From: JANLTX01 sp049840835
GTDB taxonomy: Bacteria; Armatimonadota; Armatimonadia; Armatimonadales; Armatimonadaceae
Reading direction: 5' to 3'
Assembly: GCA_049840835.1 (NCBI GenBank)
Contig: JASGJG010000036.1
Coordinates: 62,001 to 126,000 of the forward strand
DNA: 64,000 nt
Shown: in pieces, positions 7,797 through 16,595 of the stretch
Position numbering within the stretch: position 1 is the stretch's first letter
Layout: every line of letters starts with the position of its first letter
Program-made: the position numbers and the translations under genes
Notes under the pieces: generated by a model
The model's input: only the letters and a program-made list of their open reading frames with translations
Database searches by the model: none
What the model was told of the DNA's origin: nothing

Positions 7797-10599
7797 TTAT
7801 CGAAGTAGCCGCGAAGCTATCGGGGCAGCGGCTCGCGCGCCGTAGCCACCGTTTTCCACGATGACGGCAAAGGCGACATTGGGGTCTTTCGCATAGCCGA
7901 TGAACCAGGAGTGCGGCTGCTTGCGGCCACCGACCTGAGCGGTGCCCGTCTTGCCCCAGACCGTGCGCGGAAAGTCCACATGCCGCGCGGTACCGACGGT
8001 GACTACAGCGCGCATGCCTTCGGCGATGTGCGCCGCTTGCTCGGTGGTCAGTGGAGTTGCTTTCGGTTGAGCGGCAATCCCATGCTCGTAGATAGTTGGG
8101 AAACGCTTTCCGCCTGCCGCAATGGTTCCTGCAGCGACGGCCATCTCCAGTGGGCTAGCAAGTATTGCCCCCTGCCCGAAGCCAGACTCGGCCAGCCCCG
8201 GCGCCAGTTTCTCCCGGCTGGGTACTTTCGAGAATCCGAACTCGGTCAAGGCCGACTGGAACCCTTCCGGTTCTATAGCGATTCCCGCCAGTGCGAAGTA
8301 CACGTTCGACGAGTGCGCGATGGCATCCACCAGATTGACCTCGCGGGTACCCCCCCCCCTCTTCATCGTCGTTGATCCGGGCACGCCCGTAGCGCTTACC
8401 ATCTACTTTCCAGCTCAGGCCGGTAATGCTGTGGCCCAGTGAGCGCGTGAACTCTTTGTTCTCGCGCAGCAACGCCGACGCCGTGACGATTTTAAACGTC
8501 GAGCCGGGGGGATAACTCCCCTGCGTGGCGCGGTCAAACCCTGTGGCACCTCCGCTCGGCATGCTCACTGCGGCCAACACCTCACCGGTCTCCGGCTCGA
8601 TAAACACAGCGGCGCCTTTTTTGCCACGAAGTGCTACGATAGCTGCTTTCTGTAGCTCGGCGTCTATCGACGTCTTCACATCCTGGCCTTCCGGTAGAAC
8701 AAAGCCGGGTAGATCCTTGCGCCTCCAGAGTGACAGAAGCGCATCCGGCCCGGAGAACCCGCGCAGCTTCCATTGAAACGTCTCTTCCAGGCCGAGCGGG
8801 CCGCCTTCGCGCGGGTCCAGGGTTCCGACCAGTGGCGCCAGAGCCTCCCCTTCCGGGTAGACACGCTTGCCGTCTTTCGTGTCTGCCAGAATCACTCCGT
8901 TCCGGTCCAGCAGACGCCCTCGGGGAACCTGTTTCGCCAAATAGAGCAGGCGCGGATTCGTATGGGGGCGCTGCACGCCGTCCGCGTCTACGGCTTTCGA
9001 GCGAAGCAGAGCGATTTCATCGGCCTTGATTCCCTGAATCCAGAGGCAGCGCAGGAGCGGCAGCGGCAAGAGCAGCATGGCCAGCGTAAACGCCAGGCGG
9101 GGCAAGGTCCTGGGATACGGCGCATCTGGTTCCATACCCGCTTTCGTTCGTGCTGAGAGCGCAAACAGCAACCCGACCACAAAGAACGTGGTAATCAGCG
9201 ACGATTTCCCATATGCCACCAGTGGCAGAGTGATTCCGGTGAGCGGGAACAGCCCCAGAGTGCCCGCCACGATAATAATCGCCTGGATACCCAGCAGTGA
9301 AGCTAGCCCGGCGGCCAGCAATCGGTCAAAGTCCGTGCGGCTCCGAAGCGCGATTCGAACTCCACGCACTACCAGCGTGGTCAGGCAGAGCAGCACCAGC
9401 AGAATCCCTGGGATTCCCAGTTCCTCGCCGACAGAGGCGAAGATGAGGTCGGAGCCACCACGCGGTATGAAGTGTGTACCGCCCAGCCCGAGCCCGCTGC
9501 CTAGAGCGCTGCCAGAGGCCATGCCCCATAAACCCTGTGCGAGCTGATCTCCACCCCGCACCATGTTGTCCCAGGGAGAGAGCACCATGCCCACGCGCCC
9601 CCGAAACACGCCGAAGTTCGCCAGGTAGCCCAGCCAGCCGCCCAGAAACACGGTTAGCAGACCGGCCAGAACATAGGTAATTCGCCCGGCGGCAGCCCAG
9701 ACCAGCGCCAGGAACAGCCCGAACAACACCAGCGCTGGCCCTAGGTCTTTGAGCAGTGCGAAGATGCCCAGCGGCAGAGCATAGAGCGCCAGCAGCGGCA
9801 GAATATCCTGCTTCCGTGGCAGGGCGCGCTTGGCCTCTGCCAGCAATGGGCCGCGGTCGGCCAGATACGCGGCCAGAAAGAAGACCATGAGCACCTTGGC
9901 CACTTCCACCGGCTGGAATACCCCACCCACAGTGAGCTTGACTCCACCCGGACCGCGCCCGGCAATGGCTACCAGTGCCACCAGCCCGGCGGCACCCAGC
10001 GCATAGTGATAGCCATACCGGTGCAGCGGTGCGCTCCAGAGCGGTTTTAGCTGTGCCAGTAGCAAGGCAACACTGCCGCCGATAACCACGCCCCAGGTCT
10101 GACTGAGAAACGATAGCCCGTCTCTGAGCGGGTCCTTGTGCGCTGCCAGGAGCAGGACACCGAGCACGGCCAGCATACCCGCTGTGGGCAGTAAGTACGG
10201 GTCCGCATCCGGGCGCATAGCCCGCAGAATCAGGTGCCCGAGGATAAGAAACGCCGCCAGGCTCCCAGTGGCAATCCAGAGAGACTGGGTGAAGTCATTG
10301 AACGTGCGAACGGCTAGCTCGTCTTCTATCGGATGCAGGCGCTCTAGTGTGACTAGCTTATGGCGAGTGAGGGCATCCACATCTTGAATCGGACGTGCGG
10401 CGATTATCTTGGAGGCCGCTTCGGGTAGTAGCTGAGTTAGCTCCGTGCGGCTAGCCGTGTTCAGATTGAGTGGCGGTTTTTCTGGGAGCGACTTACTCTT
10501 TGCCGCCAGCACAGAGAGGGTGCCGATAGAAAGAACGACACAGACTAAGAAGATTAGCAGTGCTTCCGTGAGGCGCGCGGCGCGGCGATTAGCAGGCAT
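7797..10599 (-). CDS. FtsW/RodA (SEDS) glycosyltransferase fused to penicillin-binding transpeptidase, with one frameshift
   Basis: A fusion of about 930 residues. Residues 10-32 form a membrane helix. Residues 44-95 resemble a ComEA-type helix-hairpin-helix (LNLNTASRTELTQLLPE). Residues about 105-485 are a multi-pass SEDS peptidoglycan polymerase with the essential Asp384 in SDLIFASVGEELG. After another membrane helix near 500-520, residues about 560 onward are a class B penicillin-binding protein (RGRLLDRNGVILAD) with the serine motif STFK at 700-703. The SSN and KTGTA motifs come from a second frame (start to about 8340) because a run of ten C at 8350-8359 has one base too many; nine would join the frames. 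The long frame runs 8155-10599 and the tail frame 7797-8402. The product would both polymerise and cross-link septal or lateral wall. Confidence 0.85.
8350..8359. repeat. C10/G10 homopolymer at the frameshift
   Basis: Ten consecutive C on the plus strand sit exactly where the fused SEDS-PBP frame breaks, in the segment between the STFK and SSN motifs. Removing one base restores a single reading frame. It is either a read error or a slippage-prone contingency tract. Confidence 0.9.
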
Positions 10600-10614
10600 C
10601 TGTCAGAAATGACA

Positions 10615-10647
10615 ACGGGGCGGCCTGTAAGTTACAGTCCACCCCGT
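10615..10647 (-). terminator. Nested hairpin after rpsR
   Basis: ACGGGG (10615-10620) pairs with CCCCGT (10642-10647), and inside lies a second palindrome CTGTAAGTTACAG. It is between rpsR and the fusion gene on the same strand, and no strong U-tract follows. It is either a weak terminator or an attenuating structure in the operon. Confidence 0.4.
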
Positions 10648-10673
10648 GACAGTTTTCGCGAAGCGTGCTAAAT

Positions 10674-10925
10674 CTAGCCCTCAGCGACGTAAGGCAGAAG
10701 GGCGATCTCGCGGGCGCGCTTGATGGCCTGCGCGAGCTGGCGCTGATACTTGGCGCTGGTGCCCGTGGTGCGGCGGGGCAGAATCTTGCCGCGCTCGCTG
10801 ACGAAGCGCTTGAGCAGCCCGACGTTCTTATAGTCGATGAAGTCGATCTTCTGAACGGTGAAGAAGCAGACCTTTTTCTTTGGCTTCTTGAACTTACCCG
10901 GCTTGCGGGCCTTGATGTTAGACAT
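10674..10925 (-). CDS. rpsR: 30S ribosomal protein bS18
   Basis: An 83-residue basic protein with the bS18 core: the CFFTVQKIDFIDYKNVGLLKRF region at about 20-41, followed by RGKILPRRTTGTSAKYQRQL. It binds 16S rRNA with bS6 on the platform of the 30S subunit. It is the last gene of the rpsF-ssb-rpsR operon, 23 bases after ssb. The rplI gene that often follows is not here; the next gene is the SEDS-PBP fusion. Confidence 0.97.
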   Translation of the reverse strand: MSNIKARKPGKFKKPKKKVCFFTVQKIDFIDYKNVGLLKRFVSERGKILPRRTTGTSAKYQRQLAQAIKRAREIALLPYVAEG

Positions 10926-10948
10926 AGTTTTCTAATTCCTTGCAGGGC

Positions 10949-11488
10949 TTACTCGGCGAAGGGATCCGCCAGATCACCTGCATCATCGTAATCGTCCTGA
11001 ACCTGTCGCGAGTTGCGTGCGCCGCCGTAGCCACCGCCGCCCCCACCAGAGCGGGCCGGAGCTTGCTGCTGGCGATCATAACCGCCTCCGCCACCGCTAT
11101 TGGCGTAGCCACCGCCGCCACCTGCGTAACCGCCACCGCCATCACCGTCACCATCTCGGGGCCGGTCAAGGCCCTTCAGGTTATCGGCGACCACTTCTGC
11201 GGCCTTACGCTTCTGACCATCCTGGGTCTGGTACTCGCGGATCTGGAGTTTTCCCTCCACAGCCACAAGTCGTCCCTTGGTCAGGTACTGGCTGGCGAAC
11301 TCGGCGCTCTGGCGCCATGCCACGATGTCGATAAAATCCGCCTGCTTCTCCTGACCCGACTGGCGGGCTTCGTTCGAAAGCGGGCGATCGACGGCAATAC
11401 GGAACTGCGCAACCGCGATTCCCGAGGGCGTGTACTTGAGTTCGGGGTCCGCTACAAGGCGACCGATCAAAATAACGCGATTCAGCAT
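10949..11488 (-). CDS. ssb: Single-stranded DNA-binding protein
   Basis: A 179-residue SSB. The OB fold occupies residues 1-110 (MLNRVILIGRLVADPELKYT at the start, then FIDIVAWRQSAEFASQYL). A glycine-rich linker full of GGGGY repeats runs from 115 to 160, and an acidic tail ends DPFAE. The usual tail ends in D-D-x-P-F; here PF is followed by two more residues, which may weaken or alter recruitment of partner proteins. It sits between rpsF and rpsR, as in many bacteria. Confidence 0.96.
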   Translation of the reverse strand: MLNRVILIGRLVADPELKYTPSGIAVAQFRIAVDRPLSNEARQSGQEKQADFIDIVAWRQSAEFASQYLTKGRLVAVEGKLQIREYQTQDGQKRKAAEVVADNLKGLDRPRDGDGDGGGGYAGGGGGYANSGGGGGYDRQQQAPARSGGGGGGYGGARNSRQVQDDYDDAGDLADPFAE

Positions 11489-11586
11489 TTGCTAAAACTC
11501 CTTAAACCGAGCCTGGGCTCACTTCACCTTGCCTGTTCGCACTAAAATTCCGCGACGGTCTACAGGCAGCTAAAACCGCCGACACC

Positions 11587-12072
11587 TTACGCCTCTTCGG
11601 TTGTTTCCTCGGGCGCGGACTCTTCCGCAGGGGTGCTTTCTACTGCCGCAGGAGCGCTCTCAACGGCACCGAGGTCGGTGACAGGCTGGGGCGCAGTGGG
11701 GTTGGAAGCAGCGCGAGCAGCGGCTTCGGTAGCGCGGCGCTCGGACTCGGCAGCGCGAGTCTTGCTGGGGAAGACGTCTGCACGGGGATCCTGCTTGATA
11801 ATCAGGAAGCGCATCACATCATCGCTAATGCGGAAGATGCGGTCCAGCTCGTCTTTGGCGGCAGGCTCAGAGGTGAAGTTCATCACCACAAAGCGGCCTT
11901 CACGGCGGCCCTTGACTTCGTAGGCCAGGCGGCGCGGCTCCCAGACATCGACATCGGTGACTTCACCTTCACCGCGGGCGACAACACCCTTATACTTCTC
12001 CAAAATCGCCTCCGTCTGCTCCTGCTGAAGCGTCGGGTCGACGATGAAGGTCGCCTCGTAGGCGGTCTTCAT
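11587..12072 (-). CDS. rpsF: 30S ribosomal protein bS6 with acidic C-terminal tail
   Basis: A 161-residue protein whose first 95 residues are bS6 (YEATFIVDPTL near the N-terminus, then EPRRLAYEVKGRREGRFVVM and FRISDDVMRFLIIK). The C-terminal 60 residues are an Ala/Glu/Pro-rich, disordered-looking extension ending in acidic repeats, longer than in most bS6 proteins. It heads the rpsF-ssb-rpsR operon. The start is supported by GGGAGG 9 bases upstream. Confidence 0.95.
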   Translation of the reverse strand: MKTAYEATFIVDPTLQQEQTEAILEKYKGVVARGEGEVTDVDVWEPRRLAYEVKGRREGRFVVMNFTSEPAAKDELDRIFRISDDVMRFLIIKQDPRADVFPSKTRAAESERRATEAAARAASNPTAPQPVTDLGAVESAPAAVESTPAEESAPEETTEEA

Positions 12073-12132
12073 AGTTTCAAATCCTCCCTATGGTCTTTGG
12101 ATCGTCTCCAGCACTCGCCGGAGCAGGAAGGT

Positions 12133-12155
12133 CCTTACCGGCTCTCACCGTAAGG
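12133..12155 (-). promoter_or_regulatory. Candidate S6:S18-binding leader hairpin
   Basis: In the rpsF leader, CCTTAC pairs with GTAAGG six base pairs deep around GGTGAGAGCCG, placing a CCG-containing 3' side next to the stem. Autoregulatory rpsF leaders that bind the S6:S18 complex carry a stem with a CCG bulge, so this is a plausible but unproven example. Confidence 0.35.
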
Positions 12156-12177
12156 CTCTCTTCAATTTTTCCTGTGC

Positions 12178-12206
12178 AGTATAGCATCCACGCTTCTTTC
12201 CTGCAA
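12178..12206 (-). promoter_or_regulatory. Sigma-70 promoter of the rpsF operon
   Basis: On the minus strand TTGCAG (12201-12206) and TATACT (12178-12183) are separated by 17 bases, about 105 bases upstream of the rpsF start. Transcription would begin near 12170 and include the hairpin leader. Confidence 0.55.
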
Positions 12207-12208
12207 CA

Positions 12209-12760
12209 CTACTCTTTCTCCAAAGGCACTTCGATAATATGGCCGCCGTTGTCACCGAGTTCGGGAATCTCTATACCCTGCGCCATAAGAATCGTAGAGA
12301 GCTGCCCACCGTGATGAATGTCGTGCGCCATGATTCGCCAGATGACCCACTGGCAAGAGACTAAATAGGCCTTGCCACCATACGGCTGCCTGTAGGTCCA
12401 ATTCAGGTCCTCCACCGTCCATCTGGTGAGATTGGCTTCTATCACGCTCCAGGTGGCTTCTAACCAATGAATAATCTCCAGCCCATTGTCATTAATGGCT
12501 TCGGAAACCGGCCCCCAGGGTTTCCAGTAAGGAGCAGCCTTCTCTACCAGTTCTGCCGTGCCGGGCGCTCCCATACGGCTGAACCAGTCCAATCGCCCGA
12601 AGGCGATATGGGCCGCAATCTCCCCTACTGACCGCTGCTCCGGCGTCAATCGGAAACTTAGCTGCTCGGCAGTGAGCGGGCGAATGGCAGCTACCAGACT
12701 CTGCTGGTAGCCATCCCACCCCTGAAACACGGTTAGAAGTGAGGTAGTTTCGGAAGCCAT
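12209..12760 (-). CDS. DinB-family protein
   Basis: A 183-residue four-helix DinB-like protein. The likely metal ligands are the His in EIAAHIAFGRLDW near residue 51 and the two His of HDIHHGGQL in the last core helix, so the three-His site is intact. The family includes thiol-dependent transferases and many proteins of unknown function. It is the second gene of a pair, 14 bases after its paralogue at 12775. Confidence 0.85.
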   Translation of the reverse strand: MASETTSLLTVFQGWDGYQQSLVAAIRPLTAEQLSFRLTPEQRSVGEIAAHIAFGRLDWFSRMGAPGTAELVEKAAPYWKPWGPVSEAINDNGLEIIHWLEATWSVIEANLTRWTVEDLNWTYRQPYGGKAYLVSCQWVIWRIMAHDIHHGGQLSTILMAQGIEIPELGDNGGHIIEVPLEKE

Positions 12761-12774
12761 AGTAACGTTCGTAC

Positions 12775-13290
12775 TCAGTTATCCGGCGGGGTGTCCCCGA
12801 GCAAGTGCCGCACGGAGTACATCTGCCCCGTATGATACGCCACATGGATAATCATATACCTCACGAATTCGTCGTAGGTATGCCATGAGGGCCAGCCCTT
12901 CCCAACACTATCAAGGTTTGGATTTAGCGCTTTGAGATAATCAACCGACTCTGTATGGACTCGGATTAGCTCCTGACAGACCTGCTCAGCTGTCATCGCG
13001 AGATGTTCCTCCGAAGGGGCTATCTCTAAGGTATGCGGATAGTAAGCGAATCGGGAGTCTATCAAAACGCTCTGTACTTTACAGGTGGCAAGATCCGGCC
13101 TTCCCTCTCCATTACCATCAGCGGTAAAGTGCGTCGCTTCTCCAAAGGCAATATGCCCCGCTAGCTCTCCGATGGAAAGAAGACCCGGCACTGGGCGCTT
13201 CCATACGTTCTCATCGGCCAGTCCTTCAAAAGCGAACGTGACTTCGTAGTAGCCCTTTTCCAGTGCCTTTAGATATGTCTCTAGCATCAA
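12775..13290 (-). CDS. DinB-family protein
   Basis: A 171-residue DinB-like protein with a full predicted metal site: His in ELAGHIAFGEATHF and both His of HVAYHTGQM. It forms a tandem pair with the gene at 12209 and is similar in layout, suggesting duplication. It is divergent from the plus-strand gene, whose true start is probably 13356, leaving about 65 bases for two promoters. Confidence 0.85.
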   Translation of the reverse strand: MMLETYLKALEKGYYEVTFAFEGLADENVWKRPVPGLLSIGELAGHIAFGEATHFTADGNGEGRPDLATCKVQSVLIDSRFAYYPHTLEIAPSEEHLAMTAEQVCQELIRVHTESVDYLKALNPNLDSVGKGWPSWHTYDEFVRYMIIHVAYHTGQMYSVRHLLGDTPPDN

Positions 13291-13355
13291 TATCCCCCGT
13301 TTGCGCTCCTACTCCGCCCAGAGACGCGAGTCCGGAAAGATATACTGCAAGCAAA

Positions 13356-13874
13356 ATGCGCTCCGTGATTCTCGCTCATGCCGCTCGCTATCCGCTCTGG
13401 GAAATAGTGGATCTGTATAAACTCCTACATCAGGCGGCCATGGGCGCGGAGCATGCCATTACCAATGAGACCGGGGTGCGGAACTGGCTTACCCGAGAGC
13501 TGGCGGAAATAGCGGGACAAGCTAGACCAGAGGAGCCTTTTATAGACCCCCTTACACCAGATGGAGCCTTAGTACGGGTACACTTGCGCCCCTTTCTCCA
13601 GCGAGGACTGGAGCCAGAGGCGCTGCTTCAAGCGTTTCTACAGACGGCACGTGAGATAACCCCTGCCCCGGAGCGACTGACGGAGTATTCCCGAGAGGCG
13701 ATTGCTCTTGCCGAAGCGGGTGAGCTTGCTTTTGAATCTGCAGCACTGGAAGCGTTTTTTGCTGAGCGAGCAGAGCAAGGCTACCTGGCGTATCACCACT
13801 CAGCGCAATTTGAAGAGCACTACCGACCGGCCTACAGGCTGATAGCCCGCCCGTTTCTGCCGCCTGAATACTAA
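13356..13874 (+). CDS. Hypothetical helical protein
   Basis: A soluble, mostly helical protein of about 172 residues starting at ATG 13356 (MRSVILAH). The open frame extends up to 13263, but that part would overlap the divergent DinB gene and looks non-coding. Conserved-looking blocks are DLYKLLHQAAMGAEHA near residue 18 and ALVRVHLRPFLQRG near 65. I recall similar unannotated proteins in other environmental bacteria but no function. It ends 1 base before the convergent LOG gene. Confidence 0.65.
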   Translation: MRSVILAHAARYPLWEIVDLYKLLHQAAMGAEHAITNETGVRNWLTRELAEIAGQARPEEPFIDPLTPDGALVRVHLRPFLQRGLEPEALLQAFLQTAREITPAPERLTEYSREAIALAEAGELAFESAALEAFFAERAEQGYLAYHHSAQFEEHYRPAYRLIARPFLPPEY

Positions 13875-13875
13875 G

Positions 13876-14448
13876 CTAAGTTTTATCCCAACGAGCTGCG
13901 GGAGTGGCTTTGTAGGCGGCCATGGTGTCTAAGAGCGCATGGGGTTCGCTACCCAGTAGCGGCAGTGCTCTGTGGCGGGGGCGCAATAATCCTTCGGAAG
14001 CCATGTGATCCATAAACGTAAATAGCATGTCGAAGTAGCCATTTATATTCAGAAAGGCGCAGGGCTTATTGTGAATATCCACCTGTGCCCAGGTAAGTGC
14101 TTCAAAAATCTCTTCTAAAGTGCCGAACCCACCGGGCAGTGCGATAAAACCATCGGCCAGAGAGGCCATCTTCGCCTTGCGCTCGTGCATGGAATCGACC
14201 ACATAGAGCTGTGAGAGGCGCGTGTGCGCAATCTCTTTGTCTTTCATGAAGTCTGGAAGAACCCCGATGGCTTTGCCACCGGCATCTAATACGGCATCAG
14301 CCACGATGCCCATTAAGCCGCTGCTCGCGCCACCGTAGATCAGGCTGATCTCGCGCTCGGCCAGGATAGTACCAAGTGCACGAGCGGCATCCCCATAAAC
14401 AGCACTCTTGCCAAACGACGAACCACAGTAGACACAGATAGCCTTCAC
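13876..14448 (-). CDS. LOG family protein (nucleotide phosphoribohydrolase type)
   Basis: A 190-residue Rossmann-type protein of the TIGR00730/LOG family. The signature PGGFGTLEE is at 105-113, with CVYCGSS at the N-terminus and YGGASSGLMG at 38-47. Family members cleave nucleoside 5'-monophosphates to base and ribose 5-phosphate; the plant homologues release cytokinin. In bacteria the substrate is often AMP or a purine nucleotide. It lies 18 bases downstream of an unknown minus-strand gene, probably co-transcribed. Confidence 0.93.
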   Translation of the reverse strand: MKAICVYCGSSFGKSAVYGDAARALGTILAEREISLIYGGASSGLMGIVADAVLDAGGKAIGVLPDFMKDKEIAHTRLSQLYVVDSMHERKAKMASLADGFIALPGGFGTLEEIFEALTWAQVDIHNKPCAFLNINGYFDMLFTFMDHMASEGLLRPRHRALPLLGSEPHALLDTMAAYKATPAARWDKT

Positions 14449-14466
14449 GTGGGCAGTATACCGGGG

Positions 14467-15132
14467 TCAGACAGCGCGGCGGAGCGGGGCAAGCAAACCA
14501 TCACGGGTGGCAGCTTCCCGAGAAAGGTCGTAGCTGTACTCTTCACGGACTGCGTCCAGACCATCCCAGGTGACATCCAGGGCCAGCACGGCGGCGCGGC
14601 AGAGCCGGGAGACCCCCTGGTGACTAGAGGCCGCTTCCAGAAGCGCGGCGTTCGCAGGCTCCAGCGAGCGACGTGCCAGCCGGAGCGATTCCGCAAGGGC
14701 GTGCGCTCCCTCGGAATCACGAGACCGAACAATACCGACCAGCGGTGTACCGACTGCAACCAGCTGCTCCCGCACGGCGCGTATGTAGATATGGGTCTGC
14801 TCGTTCATCGGACTATTCGCCAGATATGCGGGCAATCGTTGCAGGTGGGGAGCGGAGCGCCCTACGACATTGACACTGGAAAGAGTGCGAGACACTCGGC
14901 CCAACACGTCTGTCTGGCGGGCAGACAGAGAGCCATCCATGAGCAGAGCGCGTACGCGGGTGAGCGCAGACTCTATAGCTTCATCAAAGGTACTGCTGGA
15001 TGCCCCGGAAACTCCCGAGATATCGACCAACAGCAAGACTCCGAGGCGGACAAGGCCAGCGAGAGAGCCTTCCAGTTCTTCCAGGGCCGGACTGGGGGCT
15101 TCGGCGTATTCGGTGCGGCGAAATATAGACAT
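14467..15132 (-). CDS. Hypothetical protein
   Basis: A 221-residue, Ala/Leu/Ser-rich, probably helical protein without signal peptide or known motif. The minus-strand frame is preferred over the longer plus-strand frame across the same region because it is directly upstream of and in line with the LOG gene, and because the plus-strand frame would run into lysA. It starts about 70 bases from the lysA promoter in the divergent direction. Function unknown. Confidence 0.55.
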   Translation of the reverse strand: MSIFRRTEYAEAPSPALEELEGSLAGLVRLGVLLLVDISGVSGASSSTFDEAIESALTRVRALLMDGSLSARQTDVLGRVSRTLSSVNVVGRSAPHLQRLPAYLANSPMNEQTHIYIRAVREQLVAVGTPLVGIVRSRDSEGAHALAESLRLARRSLEPANAALLEAASSHQGVSRLCRAAVLALDVTWDGLDAVREEYSYDLSREAATRDGLLAPLRRAV

Positions 15133-15197
15133 CCCACTGACATCATCGGGAAAAATTTACGCTTCAAGGTAGGCAAAAGTGCCGTATTTCTGGTGTG

Positions 15198-15206
15198 TGA
15201 TACACT
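15198..15206 (+). promoter_or_regulatory. Extended -10 promoter of lysA
   Basis: TGATACACT matches an extended -10 (TGn plus TACACT). No good -35 lies 17 bases upstream. Transcription would start near 15213, just before the leader hairpin. Confidence 0.4.
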
Positions 15207-15221
15207 CTTTAATAAGAACAG

Positions 15222-15256
15222 GCGACGCTTGCTGCCCTGGCAGTGCGTCGCTTTTT
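15222..15256 (+). terminator. Intrinsic terminator in the lysA leader
   Basis: GCGACGC (15222-15228) pairs with GCGTCGC (15245-15251), with an inner CTGCC/GGCAG pairing, followed at once by TTTTT. It is oriented with lysA and lies 34 bases before its start, with no plus-strand gene upstream to terminate. It is therefore an attenuator or the end of a very short leader RNA. Confidence 0.65.
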
Positions 15257-15289
15257 GCTATCTAAATTTCGGAGGAAATCCCGCTCGCA

Positions 15290-16591
15290 ATGTTTCTTGG
15301 CACCCAGCGCGTCAATGCCGATGGTCACTTAGAGATCGGCGGATGCGACACTCTCGACCTCGCCGCCACCTATGGCACCCCTCTCTACGTCATGGATGAG
15401 AGCTTCTTGCGCGAGAATATCCAGCGCTACAAAGCCGCCTTCGCGGCACGCTATCCCGGTGAGAGCCACGTGAGCTACGCGGGGAAAGCGTTCCTGGTGA
15501 AACACATGGCGCGCGTGGTGGAGTCCGAGGGCATCGATCTGGATGTGGCGAGTGGTGGCGAGCTGTTCGTAGCGCTCTCCGCCGGGTTCCCCGCCGAGCG
15601 ACTCCTCTATCACGGCAACTTCAAATCCGATGCCGAGATCGAGCAGGGCGTCGCTGCGGGAGTCGGTCGCTTTGTGGTAGACAATCCGCATGAGCTGACC
15701 CGCCTGGCAGAAGCCGCCGCGAAAGCAGGCATTGTTCAGAAGATTCTGCTGCGCGTGACTCCGGGTATCGATCCCCATACGCATGCCAAGATCTCCACAG
15801 GGCAGGAAGACTCCAAGTTCGGCGTGTCTATTCAGAGCGGCGAGGCGCTAGCCGCCGTAAAGCAGGCGCTGGCCTCGCCCTCCCTCAAGTTCCTGGGGAT
15901 TCATTGCCATATCGGCAGTCAGCTCTTAGACGCCCAGACGCATTTAGACGCCGCCGATGTCATGGTGGGCTTCCTGGCGGAGATTGAGCGTGAGTGTGGC
16001 TTTACCTGTGAAGAACTAGATATTGGTGGCGGGCTTGGCGTGCGTTACCTGCCGGAGCACAACCCGCCGACCTACGAAGAGTTCGCCGATGTTCTTGTAG
16101 GCGCACTGGTTGCCTCTCTGGAAAAGCATGGCGTGAAGCCGCCTCGCTTGCTTCAGGAGCCAGGCCGTGCGCTCGTTGGCGAAACGGGCACCACGCTCTA
16201 CACAGTGGGTCCGCTTAAGACCGTCAAGCTGGCGGACCACGAGAAGACTTATGCCGTAGTAGATGGCGGACTTTCCGATAATCCCCGCCCCGCGCTCTAT
16301 GGCTCCAAGTACAGTGCTATAGTCTCCGGGCGTGCGGACCAGCCCAAGGACAAGAACTACACGGTCAGTGGCAAGCACTGCGAGACCGACCTGCTCTTCG
16401 AGGAGATGCCGCTAGGTGACGTTCAATCCGGGGATATCCTGGCGGTACAGACCACAGGCGCCTACAACCAGACCATGGCCAGTAACTACAATCGGTTCTG
16501 CCGCCCCGCCGTGGTGTTCGTTGCCAACGGGGAAGCTACTCTGGCCGTACAGCGTGAGAGCTACGGCGACCTGATCCGACAGGAGCTCTAA
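15290..16591 (+). CDS. lysA: Diaminopimelate decarboxylase
   Basis: A 433-residue PLP enzyme of the fold III family, converting meso-diaminopimelate to lysine, the last step of lysine synthesis. The PLP lysine is Lys66 in SYAGKAFL. HIGSQL near residue 206 and EPGRALVGETGT near 285 are the usual phosphate- and substrate-binding signatures, and the C-terminal beta domain holds a conserved Cys-Glu pair (SGKHCETDLLFEE). The length is typical. GGAGGA lies about 13 bases before the ATG. The upstream hairpin suggests transcription attenuation. A zinc-peptidase-like gene follows after 4 bases. Confidence 0.96.
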   Translation: MFLGTQRVNADGHLEIGGCDTLDLAATYGTPLYVMDESFLRENIQRYKAAFAARYPGESHVSYAGKAFLVKHMARVVESEGIDLDVASGGELFVALSAGFPAERLLYHGNFKSDAEIEQGVAAGVGRFVVDNPHELTRLAEAAAKAGIVQKILLRVTPGIDPHTHAKISTGQEDSKFGVSIQSGEALAAVKQALASPSLKFLGIHCHIGSQLLDAQTHLDAADVMVGFLAEIERECGFTCEELDIGGGLGVRYLPEHNPPTYEEFADVLVGALVASLEKHGVKPPRLLQEPGRALVGETGTTLYTVGPLKTVKLADHEKTYAVVDGGLSDNPRPALYGSKYSAIVSGRADQPKDKNYTVSGKHCETDLLFEEMPLGDVQSGDILAVQTTGAYNQTMASNYNRFCRPAVVFVANGEATLAVQRESYGDLIRQEL

Positions 16592-16595
16592 CACC

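Noticed and set aside
15207..15289. Lysine riboswitch upstream of lysA
   Set aside because: The leader is far too short for the lysine aptamer, and only one hairpin with a T-tract is present.
14449..15399. A 316-residue open frame on the plus strand
   Set aside because: It is antisense to a better-placed minus-strand gene, runs into lysA in another frame and has a composition typical of a shadow frame.
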